Positions 20,184 to 30,631 of a stretch of DNA of 64,000 bases are shown piece after piece (positions within the stretch are counted from its first letter, which is position 1; the number at the start of each line of letters is the position of its first letter). Below the pieces are notes generated by a model. It saw nothing but the letters and a program-made list of their open reading frames with translations, was not told where the DNA came from and ran no database searches. Position numbers and translations under genes: made by a program. This DNA is from Actinophytocola gossypii. GTDB lineage: Bacteria > Actinomycetota > Actinomycetes > Mycobacteriales > Pseudonocardiaceae. The stretch is from assembly GCF_025165815.1 (NCBI RefSeq), contig NZ_JAFFZE010000015.1:1-64000 (forward strand), given 5' to 3'.

Positions 20184-20573
20184 ATGAAGAGAACGACCAA
20201 GCGGGCCGGCCTGGTGGTCACGCTGCTGACGATGGTGACCATGCTCGTGCCGGCGACCGCTTCGGCCTCCGTGCCGATCTGGTACTCCAACCCGGCCAAC
20301 TGCACAAAGGTCTCCACCGTCGCCGAGAAGACGTCCAACGGCAGGTTCGTCCAGCTGCGCCGGGGCATCTGCGGCGGTACGCACTACGTCTGGGCCCGCG
20401 CGAACGGCGGTTACGTCGTCGAACTGGGCGTCATGAACGGCAGTGGCCGCATCATCGCGACCGACAAGACGCAGAACGGGAGCGGGAACACGCACTACAC
20501 CCGGGGCTACCGGTCCTACTCGAGCAACATCTACCTCGGTGAGGTCAGCTGGACCACCCCGGTCGCCTTCTGA
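20184..20573 (+). CDS. Small secreted protein of unknown function
   Basis: 129 residues with a clear Sec signal: basic MKRTTKRAG, a hydrophobic core LVVTLLTMVTMLVPA, and a likely Ala-Xaa-Ala cleavage near ATASAS. The mature part of about 100 residues is rich in Tyr, Ser, Asn and Gly and has only two cysteines (NCTK and ICGG), which could form one disulfide. A strong ribosome binding site (GAGAGGGGAGAG) precedes the ATG. No family is recognised. Its position between truB and ribF is not part of the usual order, so it is probably a lineage-specific insertion. Confidence 0.75.
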   Translation: MKRTTKRAGLVVTLLTMVTMLVPATASASVPIWYSNPANCTKVSTVAEKTSNGRFVQLRRGICGGTHYVWARANGGYVVELGVMNGSGRIIATDKTQNGSGNTHYTRGYRSYSSNIYLGEVSWTTPVAF

Positions 20574-20604
20574 GCCGGAAAGCGGTTCGGCATAGGGTGG
20601 GGGC

Positions 20605-21667
20605 GTGCAACGCTGGCGCGGGTTGGAGTTCGTCCCCGGTGGCTGGGGGCGCTGTGTCGCCACCATCGGGGTCTTCGACGGGGTGCACCTCGGGCACCAG
20701 GAGCTGATCAACCGGGCGGGGGGGGGGGCCCCCCCCCCCCCCCCCCCCCCCCCGGGGGGGGGCCCCCCCCCCCCCCCCCCCCCCCGGGGGGGGGCCCCGG
20801 GGCCCCCTGGCGGTGATCACCGGGGGGGTCGCGCGCGCCCGCGCGCGCGACGTCCCCAGCGTGTTGGTCACCTTCGACCCGCACCCCGCCGAGGTGGTGC
20901 GCCCCGGCAGCCACCCCGCCCAGCTGACCACCCTGAGCCGCAAGGCGGAGCTCGTGGAGGGGCTCGGCATCGACGTGTTCTGCGTGCTGCCGTTCACCCC
21001 CGAGCTGTCCAAGGTGCCGGCGGACGAGTTCGTGCACGAATTCCTGGTCGACCGCCTGCACGTCGCCGCGGTCGTCGTGGGACAGAACTTCACCTTCGGC
21101 CACCGGGCGCTCGGCAACGTCGAACTGCTCACCCAGCTCGGGCAGCGGTTCGGGTTCGCCGCCGAGGGGGCCAAGCTCGTCACCGTGCCCAACCACGGGG
21201 CCGCCGACGAGATCACGTTCTCCTCCACCTACATCCGCGCCTGCGTGAACGCCGGCGACGTGCGGGCGGCCGCCGCCGCGCTCGGCCGCCCGCACCGGCT
21301 GGAGGGCATCGTCGTCCGGGGCGACCGGCGGGGCCACGAGCTCGGCTTCCCGACCGCCAACCTGTCCACCCCCCGCTACGCCGCGGTTCCGGCCGACGGC
21401 GTCTACGCCGGCCGGTTCTCGCTGCTCAACGCGGCGAACCGGCCACCGCTGATGGCCGCGATCTCGGTCGGCACCAACCCGACCTTCTCCGGCCGGGAGC
21501 GTCGCGTGGAGGCGTTCGTGCTCGACGTCGACGAGGACTTCTACGGGCAGCGGGTGGCCGTCGACTTCGCGGACCGGCTGCGGGACATGGAGCGTTTCGA
21601 CTCCTCCGATGCGCTGGTCGAGCGCATGCACGACGACGTGCGGCGGACCCGCGAACTCCTCTCCTGA
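20605..21667 (+). CDS. ribF: Bifunctional riboflavin kinase / FAD synthetase, interrupted in this sequence
   Basis: RibF makes FMN from riboflavin and then FAD. The FAD-synthetase start is intact from the GTG at 20605 (VATIGVFDGVHLGHQELINRA). The rest is in another frame from about 20828 (VLVTFDPHP, VVVGQNFTFGH, and the kinase part GHELGFPTANL, PADGVYAG, AISVGTNPTF). Between them lie about 109 nt of mostly pure G/C homopolymer that shift the frame. Deleting 20719–20827 restores a family-perfect junction NRA-VARARARDVPS. The gene is essential, so this is most likely an assembly or base-calling artefact rather than a real inactivation. Confidence 0.88.
20718..20807. repeat. G/C homopolymer block inside ribF
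   Basis: Ninety consecutive bases contain only G and C in runs of 11 G, 25 C, 9 G, 23 C, 9 G, 4 C, 4 G and 5 C. A short mixed segment with the palindrome CGGTGATCACCG (20811–20822) follows, then a strong GC hairpin (20828–20851). No amino-acid pattern of RibF is encoded. It looks like a sequencing or gap-filling error at a hard hairpin. Confidence 0.85.
20828..20851. repeat. Perfect GC hairpin in ribF
   Basis: An 11-bp inverted repeat (GTCGCGCGCGC, then CC, then GCGCGCGCGAC) with a 2-nt centre lies immediately after the homopolymer block. Both arms are in the RibF coding sequence (VARARARD). It is a plausible cause of polymerase stalling and of the bad sequence next to it. Confidence 0.7.
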
Positions 21668-21813
21668 TCCGCCCATCACCCCTCCGGGTTACCCGGTGCC
21701 CGTGCAGAAGCGAAGAGCTGTCGGGATTTGCCGCGCGATCGCCCACGGGGCTGGCAAGATGCTGATTGATCCGGCGGCGGGGCACGGGTCGGTTACCCAG
21801 GGGAGAGGCGAAG

Positions 21814-22293
21814 GTGGAGGACCACAAGATCGTCCAGCGCAATCTCGCACTGCAGCGGGAGTGGTATGGCGAACCGCTCGGTGACCGGGTCCGCCGTCTC
21901 GTGGTCGCGTTCGACATCTCGCAGGCCTTCCTGGCCGACGTACTCGGCATCAGCGCGCCGATGCTCAGCCAGGTCATGTCCGGGCGCCGCGCCAAGATCG
22001 GCAACCCGGCGGTCCTCGCCCGGCTGATCATGCTGGAGCGCAAGGTCCTGGTGCCCGACGTCGCCGCCGGCAAGAAGGAAGCCATGATGCGGGCGCTCGA
22101 CGAGGTCCGCAGCTCCCGCCCCTCGGTGACCAGGGACAACCTGCCCGTCGACATCGGGCGCAACGACCGCGTCGCCGTCGCCGCGCTGCGCCGGGTCGCC
22201 GAGGCGAACGACCTCACGGCCGCCGCGACCCTGCTCAACGCCCGCTTCCCCGAGCTAGCGGACCTGCTGCGGCGGGCTGGCCAGCCCCAGTGA
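21814..22293 (+). CDS. Helix-turn-helix DNA-binding protein
   Basis: 159-residue cytoplasmic protein with a Cro/CI-like helix-turn-helix near residues 20–60 (RVRRLVVAFDISQAFLADVL and ISAPMLSQVMSGRRAKIGNP). It is followed by an alpha-helical region without recognised domains and by a C-terminal helix pair (VAALRRVAEANDLTAAATLL). The GTG at 21814 follows GGGGAGAGGCGAAG. It lies between ribF and rpsO. It is probably a conserved actinobacterial regulator; target unknown. Confidence 0.8.
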   Translation: MEDHKIVQRNLALQREWYGEPLGDRVRRLVVAFDISQAFLADVLGISAPMLSQVMSGRRAKIGNPAVLARLIMLERKVLVPDVAAGKKEAMMRALDEVRSSRPSVTRDNLPVDIGRNDRVAVAALRRVAEANDLTAAATLLNARFPELADLLRRAGQPQ

Positions 22294-22315
22294 CGCGCCC
22301 CGGCGGCTGACCGCC

Positions 22316-22879
22316 ATGGCCCGGCTGTTCTCCGCGATCGAGCTGCCCGCCACCGTGCGCGCCGAGCTCGCCGACCGCCTGCGCGACCTGCGCGCGAGCG
22401 ATCCCGAGCTCGAGCGCGAGCTGACCTGGTCGCCGCCGCACGGCTGGCACATCACCCTCGGCTTCTACGGCGACCGCGAGCACGTGGACCGCCGCGGCGC
22501 GTGGTTCCGCCGGCAGGCCGCCGGGCTCGACCCCGCCCGGCTGCGGCTGCGCGGTGCGGGCCGGTTCCCCGGCGTGCTGTGGATCGGGGTCAACCCGATG
22601 GGCGAGCGGGACGCGGGCGCGCTGTCCGGCCTGGCCGGTGCGCTCGGTGCGGACATCACCGCCGACCAGTTCGACTTCGCCCCGCACGTCACCGTCGCGC
22701 GCTGGCGGCGCGGCGGCGTGCGCGGCGAGCGCGCGATCCAGGCGTCCGCGGCGCTGGCCGACTTCGCCAGCAGCTGGTGGCCGGTCACCGAGGTCGCCCT
22801 GTTCCGCTCCGACCGGGACGGCTCCGCGCCGGTCTACACCGCCGTCGACCGGGTGCCCCTGGCCAGTACGCAGCGTTAA
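22316..22879 (+). CDS. thpR: RNA 2',3'-cyclic phosphodiesterase (LigT/2H family)
   Basis: 187-residue 2H phosphoesterase with the two catalytic H-x-T motifs, HITLGFYG and HVTVARW, about 80 residues apart, as required. It opens RNA 2',3'-cyclic phosphates to 2'-phosphates. The start MARLFSAIELP is typical (family: RLFVAI.LP). It begins 22 nt after the HTH gene stop and may be co-transcribed with it. Confidence 0.92.
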   Translation: MARLFSAIELPATVRAELADRLRDLRASDPELERELTWSPPHGWHITLGFYGDREHVDRRGAWFRRQAAGLDPARLRLRGAGRFPGVLWIGVNPMGERDAGALSGLAGALGADITADQFDFAPHVTVARWRRGGVRGERAIQASAALADFASSWWPVTEVALFRSDRDGSAPVYTAVDRVPLASTQR

Positions 22880-22990
22880 CGACCCACCTGCTAACCTCGG
22901 TGTTTGGGTCCGGCTGCGGTCCGTGGCGGCCGGTACCTGCATTCCCGTTCCGGGACCGCACGGCACATCTCAACCTCGAGGAGTACACGA

Positions 22991-23260
22991 GTGGCGCTGT
23001 CCACTGAGCAGAAGAAGACCATCCTCACCGAGTACGGCGTCCACGACAAGGACACCGGCTCGCCGGAGGCCCAGGTCGCGATGCTGACCAAGCGCATCAG
23101 CGACCTGACCGAGCACCTCAAGGTGCACAAGCACGACCACCACTCGCGTCGGGGTCTGCTGCTGCTGGTCGGCCGTCGCCGCCGGCTGCTCAACTACCTG
23201 ACCAAGGTGGACATCGAACGCTACCGGTCGCTGATCCAGCGACTCGGCCTGCGCCGATAG
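22991..23260 (+). CDS. rpsO: 30S ribosomal protein S15
   Basis: 89-residue S15, which binds the 16S rRNA central domain early in 30S assembly. The complete family pattern is seen ([47 protein letters not shown]). The GTG start follows GAGGAGTACACGA. The 110-nt leader after thpR carries an AT-richer stretch (GCTAACCTCGG) that could hold its promoter. A very strong terminator follows, before pnp. Confidence 0.97.
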   Translation: MALSTEQKKTILTEYGVHDKDTGSPEAQVAMLTKRISDLTEHLKVHKHDHHSRRGLLLLVGRRRRLLNYLTKVDIERYRSLIQRLGLRR

Positions 23261-23264
23261 ACCC

Positions 23265-23301
23265 CGTCGGGGGAGCGGTCACCGCGACCGCTCCCCCGAC
23301 G
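23265..23301 (+). terminator. Strong terminator between rpsO and pnp
   Basis: A perfect 16-bp stem, CGTCGGGGGAGCGGTC (23265–23280) and GACCGCTCCCCCGACG (23286–23301), with loop ACCGC, starts 4 nt after the rpsO stop. It is the most stable simple hairpin in this part of the window. Confidence 0.8.
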
Positions 23302-23357
23302 TCTATGTAAAACGAAACACCCAAGGGCGCCGCGCGCCGCGTACGGGGATCAGTCCG

Positions 23358-23414
23358 CCGGTCCTCGGTAGTGGTTCCCGGGTTTCGAACCCGAGGACTT
23401 CGATCGAAGACCGG
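23358..23414 (+). promoter_or_regulatory. Structured 5' leader of pnp
   Basis: The pnp leader folds on paper into a branched element: outer helix CCGGTC (23358–23363) with GACCGG (23409–23414), an inner hairpin CGGGTTTCGAACCCG (23379–23393) and a second hairpin CTTCGATCGAAG (23398–23409, sharing one base with the outer helix). An alternative pairing TCCTCGG/CCGAGGA competes. In Streptomyces and E. coli the pnp leader is cut by RNase III for autoregulation, so a similar role is likely but unproven. Confidence 0.5.
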
Positions 23415-23482
23415 CTCCGTGATCGCGAATTCCTGTGCCCCGTATGGGGTGAGCGCCCGCGATGAGAACGAGGAGCAACCGC

Positions 23483-25729
23483 ATGACCGACTTCAGCGAA
23501 GCTGGAGTTCACGAGACCACCGCCGTCATCGACAACGGCAACTTCGGCAAGCGCACCATCCGCTTCGAGACCGGGCGCCTCGCGCGCCAGGCCGCCGGCA
23601 GCGTCGTGGCCTACCTCGACGAGGAGACCATGCTGCTGTCCGCCACCACCGCGTCCAAGCACCCGAAGGAGCACTTCGACTTCTTCCCGCTGACCGTGGA
23701 CGTCGAGGAGCGGATGTACGCCGCGGGCCGCATCCCCGGCTCGTTCTTCCGCCGCGAGGGTCGTCCCTCCACGGACGCGATCCTGACCTGCCGGCTGATC
23801 GACCGGCCGCTGCGCCCGTCGTTCGTCGACGGTTTGCGCAACGAGATCCAGGTCGTCATCACCGTCCAGAGCCTCAACCCGGTCGACCTGTACGACGTGG
23901 TCGCGATCAACGCCGCCTCCGCGTCCACCCAGCTCGCCGGCCTGCCGTTCTCCGGCCCGGTCGGCGCGACCCGCGTCGCCCTGGTCGGCGAGCAGTGGGT
24001 CGCCTTCCCGACCCACGAGCAGCTGGGCAAGGCCGCCTTCGACATGGTCGTCGCCGGCCGGGTCGTCGGTGACGACGTGGCCATCATGATGGTCGAGGCC
24101 GAGGCCACCGAGAACGTGCTGGACCTGGTCGCCGAGGGTGCCACCGCGCCGACCGAGGAGGTCGTCGCCCAGGGCCTGGAGGCCGCGAAGCCGTTCATCA
24201 AGGTGCTGTGCGAGGCCCAGTCGCGGCTCGCCGAGGTCGCCGCCAAGGAGACCAGGGACTACCCGACCTACCCGGCCTACCAGCCGGACGCCTACGCCGC
24301 GGTCGAGGCCGCCGTCTCCGACGAGCTCGCCCAGGCGCTGACCATCGCCGGCAAGCAGGAGCGCGAGACCAGGATCGACGAGATCAAGGCCGCCACCCTG
24401 GAGAAGGTCGGCGCGGTCGACGGCGGTGCGTTCGAGGGCCGCGAGAAGGAGGTCGGCGCCGCGTTCCGGTCGCTGAACAAGAAGCTGGTCCGCCAGCGGA
24501 TCCTGCGCGACAAGGTCCGCATCGACGGCCGGGGCCTCACCGACATCCGCCAGCTGTCGACCGAGGTGGCGCTGATCCCGAGGGCGCACGGCTCGTCCCT
24601 GTTCGAGCGCGGCGAGACCCAGATCCTCGGCGTCACCACGCTGAACATGCTCCGCATGGAGCAGCAGATCGACTCGCTGTCCCCGGAGACGCACAAGCGC
24701 TACCTGCACCACTACAACTTCCCGCCGTTCTCCACCGGCGAGACCGGCCGGGTCGGCTCGCCGAAGCGCCGGGAGATCGGCCACGGCGCGCTCGCCGAGC
24801 GGGCCCTGGTGCCGGTGCTGCCCAAGCGCGACGAGTTCCCCTACGCGATCCGCCAGGTCTCCGAGGCGCTGGGCTCCAACGGCTCGACGTCGATGGGCTC
24901 GGTGTGCGCGTCCACCATGTCGCTGCTCAACGCCGGCGTGCCGCTGAAGGCCCCGGTCTCCGGCATCGCCATGGGCCTGGTGTCCGACGAGGTCGACGGG
25001 AAGACCGAGTACGTCGCGCTGACCGACATCCTCGGCGCCGAGGACGCGTTCGGCGACATGGACTTCAAGGTCGCCGGCACCAAGGAGCTGGTCACCGCGC
25101 TGCAGCTGGACACCAAGCTCGACGGCATCCCGTCCGAGGTGCTCGGCGCGGCGCTCTCCCAGGCGCGCGACGCGCGGCTGACCATCCTCGAGGTGATGGC
25201 CGAGGCCATCGCGTCGCCGGACGAGATGAGCCCGTACGCGCCGCGGGTCACCAGCGTGAAGATCCCGGTCGACAAGATCGGCGAGGTCATCGGACCCAAG
25301 GGCAAGATGATCAACTCGATCACCGAGGAGACCGGCGCCGACATCTCCATCGAGGACGACGGCACCATCTACGTCGGCGCGGCCGACGGCCCGTCCGCGG
25401 AGGCCGCGATCGGCAAGATCAACGCCATCGCGAACCCGCAGCTGCCCAAGATCGGCGAGCGGTTCCTCGGCACGGTGGTCAAGACCGCCGCGTTCGGCGC
25501 GTTCGTCTCGCTGCTGCCGGGCAAGGACGGCCTGGTGCACATCTCCAAGCTGGGCAACGGCAAGCGCATCGGCAAGGTCGAGGACGTGGTGAAGGTCGGC
25601 GACAAGCTCCGGGTGGAGATCGCCGACATCGACCAGCGCGGCAAGATCAGCCTGGTCCCGGTCAAGGAGGACGCCGACCAGCCGGCCGAGGAGCCGGCGG
25701 CCCCGGCGGACGAGTCGACCAAGGCGTAG
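23483..25729 (+). CDS. pnp: Polyribonucleotide nucleotidyltransferase (PNPase)
   Basis: 748-residue phosphorolytic 3'-5' exoribonuclease, a trimer of the RNA degradation machinery; in actinobacteria it also adds 3' tails. Order: first RNase PH domain ([11 protein letters not shown]…), all-alpha linker, catalytic second RNase PH domain ([48 protein letters not shown]), KH domain ([19 protein letters not shown]) and S1 domain ([19 protein letters not shown]). The ATG at 23483 has AGGAG 7 nt upstream and is preferred over an ATG at 23462. The M16 peptidase gene follows after 4 nt. Confidence 0.97.
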   Translation: MTDFSEAGVHETTAVIDNGNFGKRTIRFETGRLARQAAGSVVAYLDEETMLLSATTASKHPKEHFDFFPLTVDVEERMYAAGRIPGSFFRREGRPSTDAILTCRLIDRPLRPSFVDGLRNEIQVVITVQSLNPVDLYDVVAINAASASTQLAGLPFSGPVGATRVALVGEQWVAFPTHEQLGKAAFDMVVAGRVVGDDVAIMMVEAEATENVLDLVAEGATAPTEEVVAQGLEAAKPFIKVLCEAQSRLAEVAAKETRDYPTYPAYQPDAYAAVEAAVSDELAQALTIAGKQERETRIDEIKAATLEKVGAVDGGAFEGREKEVGAAFRSLNKKLVRQRILRDKVRIDGRGLTDIRQLSTEVALIPRAHGSSLFERGETQILGVTTLNMLRMEQQIDSLSPETHKRYLHHYNFPPFSTGETGRVGSPKRREIGHGALAERALVPVLPKRDEFPYAIRQVSEALGSNGSTSMGSVCASTMSLLNAGVPLKAPVSGIAMGLVSDEVDGKTEYVALTDILGAEDAFGDMDFKVAGTKELVTALQLDTKLDGIPSEVLGAALSQARDARLTILEVMAEAIASPDEMSPYAPRVTSVKIPVDKIGEVIGPKGKMINSITEETGADISIEDDGTIYVGAADGPSAEAAIGKINAIANPQLPKIGERFLGTVVKTAAFGAFVSLLPGKDGLVHISKLGNGKRIGKVEDVVKVGDKLRVEIADIDQRGKISLVPVKEDADQPAEEPAAPADESTKA

Positions 25730-25733
25730 TTCG

Positions 25734-27814
<2,081 letters not shown>

Positions 27815-28124
27815 GCGCGTGAAACGTTTCTACTGGGAAAACGTCACCCGGTTTGCGCCGTTTGCGATGCAACGCTACTCCGCTTGGCTGGTGTGATCAG
27901 ACGGTCACGCAAGTAGCGTCAGCACCCGTCAGAGGCTAACCAACTCCCGTCTGTTCGTGCGAAAGTCCCACCCTGCCATCGTCACCGGGACCGCGCGCGA
28001 TGAGGGCCAGACGAGAGACAGGGTGGGCTCGCGTGGTCCCCGCGCGGGCCCACCCCAGCTCGTCATGCTCTCGATCCCGCACGGGTCGGTAGCGGTGCCA
28101 GGGCACCCCCGAAGGGAATGTCCC
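27815..28124. other. Intergenic region before the Cys-rich cassette
   Basis: 310 nt with lower GC and no convincing gene. It holds the perfect palindrome GAAACGTTTC (27821–27830), of the type bound by LacI-family regulators. It also has a spaced inverted repeat CCCACCCTG (27967–27975) / CAGGGTGGG (28019–28027) that could fold the leader RNA. The promoter of the downstream cassette presumably lies here; no unambiguous -35/-10 pair was found. Confidence 0.6.
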
Positions 28125-28559
28125 ATGGCAGCACCTCCCGACGTCGGCGCGATGGCGCCGACCACCGCCGAGACCTCGTGGTTCTGCTGCGGCGCCGGTT
28201 GGGGCCCCTGCGGCTCCGCGGGCGGCGGCGCGTGCGGCAACTGCCAGTCCGGCAGCCGGCACTGCGCCTGGCCGAACACCTCCGACGCCTGCTTCGACAT
28301 CACCAGACCGGACCGCTGCGGCGACAACCTGCTGCGCCGGACCTGCGGACACACGTTCTACGTCGAGCACCTGTGCGGCACCACCGAGATCGCCGTGCAG
28401 ATCGCCGACTGCGGCCCGCAGACCGACCTGTGGTGCGGCGAGCAGTCGTGCTGCTCGGGCAACTGCGCCACGAACCGCCTGCTCGACCTGACGCCGTCGG
28501 CCTACAGCGCGATCGGCAACCTGTCCAGCGGGATCATGCCGGTCCGGATCAGGAGCTGA
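28125..28559 (+). CDS. Cys-rich protein with double-psi beta-barrel-like C-terminus
   Basis: 144 residues with 15 cysteines, most in the first two thirds (FCCGAGWGPCG, ACGNCQ, HCAWP, TCGHTFYVEHLCG, EQSCCSGNCA). The end, VQIADCGP … RLLDLTPSAYSAI … GIMPVRI, follows the double-psi beta-barrel pattern of RlpA/barwin/kiwellin-type proteins. Only the ATG at 28125 has a ribosome binding site (AAGGGA). There is no Sec or Tat signal in the predicted protein or in the open frame upstream, although so many cysteines suggest an extracellytoplasmic disulfide protein. The next genes encode a Tat-exported protein and a MauE-like redox protein, so piggy-back export is possible. Not a recognised enzyme. Confidence 0.82.
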   Translation: MAAPPDVGAMAPTTAETSWFCCGAGWGPCGSAGGGACGNCQSGSRHCAWPNTSDACFDITRPDRCGDNLLRRTCGHTFYVEHLCGTTEIAVQIADCGPQTDLWCGEQSCCSGNCATNRLLDLTPSAYSAIGNLSSGIMPVRIRS

Positions 28560-28565
28560 GAGACC

Positions 28566-29174
28566 ATGGATTCGTTGGGACGCAGGAAGTTCCTCACCGG
28601 CGCGGTGCTCGGCACCACGGCCGCCACGGTCGTCGGCGCCAGCACGATGGGCTCGTTCGCCCCCGAGGCCGCGGCGGGCCAGCGGCGTCCGCTCGACGTC
28701 GAGGCGGGCGCGCACGACCCGAACTTCATCGAGGGCCGGATCACCGGGCTGCGCAAGGGAATGCTGATGGTCACCAGCTCGGACCGCAGCATGCACCGGA
28801 TCCACCTGACCGGTGCGACGAGCGTCTGGAAGCTGCGCCCGACCTCGTCGGACGCGGCGAAGGTCGGCGATGGCCTCTACGCCCGCGGCGTGCGCATGCC
28901 GGACGGCACGCTCGCCGCCGACGCGGTGTGGCTGAACATCGTGAACCTCCAGGTGCACATCACCTCGATCGGCCGGAACGTGATGCACCTCGACCACCAC
29001 GGCGACCGGATCGTCGGGCACGTGGTCGCGGGCACCACCGCCGCTGTCTACAACAGCACCCCCGCGGTCAGCGACCTGTCGCTGCTGCAGGTGGGCAAGC
29101 ACGCCCAGGTGATCGGCGCGTGGCGGCCGGACACCAACGAGGTCGACCTGGCCACCGTGTACGCGGCGGCCTGA
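28566..29174 (+). CDS. Tat-exported protein of unknown function
   Basis: 202 residues starting 6 nt after the Cys-rich gene, so certainly in the same operon. The N-terminus is a Tat signal: GRRKFLTGAVLGTTAATVVG with a probable cleavage near EAAAG. The mature part is beta-rich, with two similar segments (FIEGRITGLRKGMLMVTSSD and VQVHI-type TSIGRNVMHLDHHGDRIVGHV), resembling the small OB-like barrels of DUF5666-type proteins. No cysteines are in the mature part. It may act as partner or carrier for the neighbour that lacks a signal peptide. Function unknown. Confidence 0.8.
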   Translation: MDSLGRRKFLTGAVLGTTAATVVGASTMGSFAPEAAAGQRRPLDVEAGAHDPNFIEGRITGLRKGMLMVTSSDRSMHRIHLTGATSVWKLRPTSSDAAKVGDGLYARGVRMPDGTLAADAVWLNIVNLQVHITSIGRNVMHLDHHGDRIVGHVVAGTTAAVYNSTPAVSDLSLLQVGKHAQVIGAWRPDTNEVDLATVYAAA

Positions 29175-29179
29175 TCCCC

Positions 29180-29209
29180 GCCCGGGCCGCCGTGCCGGGC
29201 GGCCCGGGC
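29180..29209 (+). terminator. Hairpin between the Tat protein and MauE-like genes
   Basis: 12-bp perfect stem GCCCGGGCCGCC (29180–29191) / GGCGGCCCGGGC (29198–29209). It ends 27 nt before the MauE-like start and may lower expression of the membrane protein relative to the two upstream genes. Confidence 0.55.
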
Positions 29210-29235
29210 CCCACCTCTTGTCGTGGAGGACGAAC

Positions 29236-30042
29236 GTGATCGAGTGGTTCGCCGGCGCGCAGCAGCTCGTGTTGGCCGGGGTGCTGGTCTGGGCCGGCAC
29301 GGTGAAGTTCCGGGCGACCGCACCCGAGGCGGCGCGCCGCTCGGCGTTGCGGAAGCTGGTCGGCGAGCGCCGCGTGGTGACCGCCTACCGGGCGGTGGGC
29401 ACGGCCGAGCTGACGCTGGGCGCCCTGCTGCTGGCCCCACCGATGTTGGTGATCGAGTCGTACGCGGCGGTCGCCCTGTTCACCGGGATGCTCGGCTACC
29501 TGGTGTACGCGAAGCGGAAGGCACCCGAGTCCGGCTGCGGCTGCCTCGGTGACAAGCAGACCCCGATCCGCGGCCGGGCGTTCGCACGCACCGCCGTGCT
29601 GCTGGCCGCCGCACTGGCGACCCTGGGCGCCGCCTGGTGGCCCGCGGCGCTCGCCGACCGCCCGCTCGCGACCGTCGCCGTGCTGGTGGCCGAGGCGGCG
29701 CTGGTGGTGGCGTTGTCGCCGGAGCTGGACCACCGCTGGCTGCTGCCGCTGCGCCGGTGGCGGGTCCGGGTCCGCCACCCCCTGGCCACCGGTCCGACGG
29801 TGGTGCCGCTGGAGTCCAGCGTGCAGCGCCTGCAGAAGAGCGACGCCTACCGGTCGGTGGCCGGGCTCCTGCGCTCGGACCTGCTCGACTGGTGGGAGGA
29901 GGGGGAGTGGCGCCTGCTCACCTACGCCGCCACCACCTCCGACGGCCAGGTCACCGCGGTCTTCGCGGTGCCCCTGCGCGACCACGGCCCGGCCGACGTC
30001 CGCGTCGCCCTGGTCCCCGACCCGGAGCCGGCGCCCGCGTGA
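29236..30042 (+). CDS. MauE/DoxX-like redox-associated membrane protein
   Basis: 268 residues. The first 155 or so hold about five transmembrane helices of the MauE/DoxX fold. A Cys-Gly-Cys pair in SGCGCLGDKQTP (residues 101–103) lies at a membrane boundary, the site of the CGCFG motif of MauE proteins, which are needed for disulfide formation in methylamine dehydrogenase. A soluble C-terminal domain of about 100 residues (SVAGLLRSDLLDWWEEGEWRLL…) is an unusual addition. The GTG start follows GGAGG. Third gene of the cassette; likely involved in oxidising the cysteines of the first gene's product (inference). Confidence 0.82.
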   Translation: MIEWFAGAQQLVLAGVLVWAGTVKFRATAPEAARRSALRKLVGERRVVTAYRAVGTAELTLGALLLAPPMLVIESYAAVALFTGMLGYLVYAKRKAPESGCGCLGDKQTPIRGRAFARTAVLLAAALATLGAAWWPAALADRPLATVAVLVAEAALVVALSPELDHRWLLPLRRWRVRVRHPLATGPTVVPLESSVQRLQKSDAYRSVAGLLRSDLLDWWEEGEWRLLTYAATTSDGQVTAVFAVPLRDHGPADVRVALVPDPEPAPA

Positions 30043-30049
30043 CGCGGCG

Positions 30050-30574
30050 TCAGAGGATCCAGCCGGCGACCAGGGCCGGGGACGCGGCGATCGCGCTGAA
30101 CCGGATGAACCGCCCCAGCAGGCCGGCCGACACGAAGGCCGACAGGCTCATCCTGGCCATGCCCGCGAGCACTGCGGTCGCCATGTACGGCGGGAGTCCG
30201 ATCAGGGAGCTGACTCCATAGGTCCCGACCATCCAGCGGGGATGCCGGTGGCACTTCTCCCGCAGCGCCTCGACCCAGCCGCGGATCCGCTTGGTGCGCA
30301 GCTCCCAGCGGATCCGCCTGGCCGTCATCGGCCGCTCGGCCCTGCGGCGCCGGTGCATCCACCGGGGAAGGTGCAGCTGGCCGCGGGCGGCGTAGTAGTA
30401 CACGAGCTTCCCGCCGACCTGGCCGACCGCGACCACGGCGCCGAGTGCCAGCCACGAGATGTGCGGCTCCTGCAGGGCGAGCCCGACCAGGAAGACCTCG
30501 ACCGACACCAGCGGGATCAGCGCCGAGCCGAACGCGACGCCGAGGGTGACGCACAGCCACGCAACCACCAGCAC
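30050..30574 (-). CDS. VTT/DedA-like membrane protein
   Basis: 174 residues with four or so membrane segments and a basic cytoplasmic loop of about 55 residues (HLPRWMHRRRRAERPMTARR…). The second half, GVSSLIGLPPYMATAVLAGMARMSL, fits the VTT (SNARE-associated/DedA) domain signature around the re-entrant loop (FxxG.PxxPxx..G), members of which act as lipid scramblases or flippases. Convergent with the MauE-like gene, 8 nt away. Function is family-level only. Confidence 0.75.
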   Translation of the reverse strand: MLVVAWLCVTLGVAFGSALIPLVSVEVFLVGLALQEPHISWLALGAVVAVGQVGGKLVYYYAARGQLHLPRWMHRRRRAERPMTARRIRWELRTKRIRGWVEALREKCHRHPRWMVGTYGVSSLIGLPPYMATAVLAGMARMSLSAFVSAGLLGRFIRFSAIAASPALVAGWIL

Positions 30575-30631
30575 AACCCCTAAGTTCGGAGACCGGCGTG
30601 AAGAGTATCTGTTATCAATACGTGTCGGAAG

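Noticed and set aside
23379-23393. tRNA gene suspected from the T-arm-like CGGGTTTCGAACCCG.
   Set aside because: No matching acceptor, D-arm or anticodon arm can be placed around it; it is better explained as a hairpin of the pnp leader.
28125-30042. Methylamine dehydrogenase locus, suggested by MauE and a Cys-rich small protein.
   Set aside because: The Cys-rich protein does not carry the MauA tryptophan tryptophylquinone pattern, and no large subunit, MauD or MauG is present.
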